Shown piece after piece: positions 63,111 through 64,000 of a stretch of DNA of 64,000 bases. The position numbers and the translations under genes were made by a program. Below the pieces are notes generated by a model. The model made no database searches. It saw only the letters and a program-made list of their open reading frames with translations, and was not told the origin of the DNA. How positions within the stretch are numbered: position 1 is the first letter of the stretch; each line of letters opens with the position of its first letter. The stretch is from Variovorax sp. Root411 (GTDB taxonomy: Bacteria > Pseudomonadota > Gammaproteobacteria > Burkholderiales > Burkholderiaceae_C): positions 224,250 through 288,249 of the forward strand of contig NZ_LMDW01000017.1 of assembly GCF_001425205.1 (NCBI RefSeq). The letters run 5' to 3'.

Positions 63111-64000
63111 ATGGGCCTCTTCCTGCTCAAGCGCACGCTGACACTGCTGGGCACGCTGATCGGCGCGTCCATCATCGTGTTCCTCGTCCTGGAAATTCTT
63201 CCGGGCAACGCAGCGCAGATGCTCATGGGCCCCGACGCCTCGCCCGAAGCCGTGGCAGCCCTGGCCACCAAGCTCGGCCTCGACCAGCCCGCATGGACGC
63301 GCTACTGGCACTGGATCGGAGGCCTGCTGACCGGCAACCTCGGCGACAGCTATGCCTACAGCTCGCCCGTGCTCGACCTGATCCTCGAACGCCTCGCGCT
63401 CACCGTGCCGCTCGCCATGATGGCGATGGCGCTGACCGTCGTGATTGCGCTGCTGGTGGGCGTGACGGCTGCCGCACGCCACAACAAGCTCGGCGACGTC
63501 GGGCTCATGGGCATGGCGCAGGTCGGTATCGCGATTCCGAACTTCGCGCTGCTGGTGGGCGTGACGGCTGCCGCACGCCACAACAAGCTCGGCGACGTCG
63601 GGCTCATGGGCATGGCGCAGGTCGGTATCGCGATTCCGAACTTCTGGTTCGCCATCCTGCTGATCCTGGTGTTCTCGGTGCAGCTGCAGTGGTTCTCCGC
63701 AGGCGGCTTCGAGGGCTGGGGCGAAGGCATCTTCGCGGGCATCAAGTCGCTGCTGCTGCCTGCGCTGTCTCTGGCCGTGGTGCAGGCCGCGATCCTGGCG
63801 CGCATCACGCGCTCGGCCGTGCTCGAGGTGATGCGCGAAGACTTCGTGCGCACCGCGCGCGCCAAGGGTGTGTCGCAGCGTGCCGTGCTGTGGACCCACG
63901 TGCTGCGCAACGCGATGATCCCCGTCATCACGGTCATGGGCATGCAGTTCTCCGAGCTGCTGGCCGGCACCATCGTGGTGGAGAACGTGTTCTACCTGCC
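63111..64000 (+). CDS. Peptide/nickel-type ABC transporter permease (DppB family; partial, with internal tandem duplication)
   Basis: Runs off the right edge after 296 codons. The DppB-type permease is evident: MGLFLLKRTLTLLGTLIGAS at the start, the LGDSYAYSSPVLDLILERLA segment, and the EAA-loop region ARAKGVSQRAVLWTHVLRNA. AGAGGAG precedes the ATG. Residues 113-145 are repeated exactly as residues 146-178 by a 99-bp tandem duplication (63447-63644), which would double one half of the third transmembrane region. The rest of the transporter is presumably beyond the window. Confidence 0.9.
   Translation, partial: MGLFLLKRTLTLLGTLIGASIIVFLVLEILPGNAAQMLMGPDASPEAVAALATKLGLDQPAWTRYWHWIGGLLTGNLGDSYAYSSPVLDLILERLALTVPLAMMAMALTVVIALLVGVTAAARHNKLGDVGLMGMAQVGIAIPNFALLVGVTAAARHNKLGDVGLMGMAQVGIAIPNFWFAILLILVFSVQLQWFSAGGFEGWGEGIFAGIKSLLLPALSLAVVQAAILARITRSAVLEVMREDFVRTARAKGVSQRAVLWTHVLRNAMIPVITVMGMQFSELLAGTIVVENVFYL
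63447..63644 (+). repeat. Exact 99-bp tandem duplication inside the DppB-like gene
   Basis: 63447-63545 is identical to 63546-63644, with no spacer. The unit is 33 codons and stays in frame. Each unit begins GCGCTGCTGGTGGGC and ends GCGATTCCGAACTTC. Confidence 0.97.

Noticed and set aside
62826..63899. Minus-strand frame with a repeated peptide block
   Set aside because: The repeated block is the antisense of the 99-bp duplication in the DppB-like gene, not a repeat protein.

Overview
The window is high-GC DNA whose gene content, protein style and dense one-strand operons point to a beta-proteobacterium of the Comamonadaceae, most likely Variovorax or a close relative. This is inferred from family composition; no rRNA, tRNA, phage or transposase genes were seen. 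It reads as ordinary chromosome carrying metabolic islands, seeded with at least two families of palindromic intergenic repeats.

Layout. 1-3827 (minus) is the 5' part of a giant kinase/cyclase-like/ATPase fusion that runs off the left edge. 4141-16026 (minus) is a purine-salvage block: a BMP-type ABC transporter (lipoprotein, two permeases, double ATPase), an NCS2 purine permease, a LysR regulator and xanthine dehydrogenase XdhAB. 16201-18244 holds a TauE/SafE exporter and a non-canonical NRAMP-like transporter. 18309-27736 is a LysR regulator divergent from a tight plus-strand operon: indolepyruvate oxidoreductase IorAB, an FMN 2-hydroxyacid dehydrogenase, a three-part TRAP transporter and a 4-hydroxybenzoyl-CoA-type thioesterase. 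These fit import of an aryl-lactate and its conversion to an arylacetate. 27737-31256 is a long leader with two small ORFs followed by the Mg2+ P-type ATPase MgtA.

31565-42702 is the second half of purine breakdown: an aldehyde dehydrogenase, glycerate kinase, urate hydroxylase PuuD, XdhC, a TonB-like lipoprotein, hydroxyisourate hydrolase UraH, a GntR regulator, allantoinase PuuE, a UraD-allantoate amidohydrolase fusion and an M20 hydrolase. Together with XdhAB and the transporters this covers (hypo)xanthine to urate to allantoin to allantoate and beyond, with glyoxylate-derived glycerate as a likely end point. A TGTATACA palindrome upstream of puuD, between uraH and gntR, and upstream of the NCS1 permease at 50.7 kb suggests one GntR regulon.

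42709-50411 is mixed: a GGDEF/EAL protein, a small secreted SnoaL-like protein, a two-component system, a LysR regulator, and a glyoxalase-fold protein paired with an orphan amino-acid binding protein. 50741-52996 is an NCS1 permease with an allantoin/hydantoin racemase-like protein. 53003-60369 is an IclR-controlled CoA-dependent acid degradation cluster (PaaI thioesterase, acyl-CoA synthetase, MaoC dehydratase, class III CoA transferase, Bug binding protein, GntR). 60547-64000 carries an aldo/keto reductase, a tartrate/malate-type dehydrogenase and the start of a peptide ABC permease that contains an exact in-frame 99-bp tandem duplication.

The points most worth attention are the mgtA leader, where a small ORF ends just before a hairpin that buries the mgtA ribosome binding site; the inferred aryl-lactate to arylacetate operon; the three-site GntR operator set; and paired inverted repeat units whose terminal arms differ but stay complementary.
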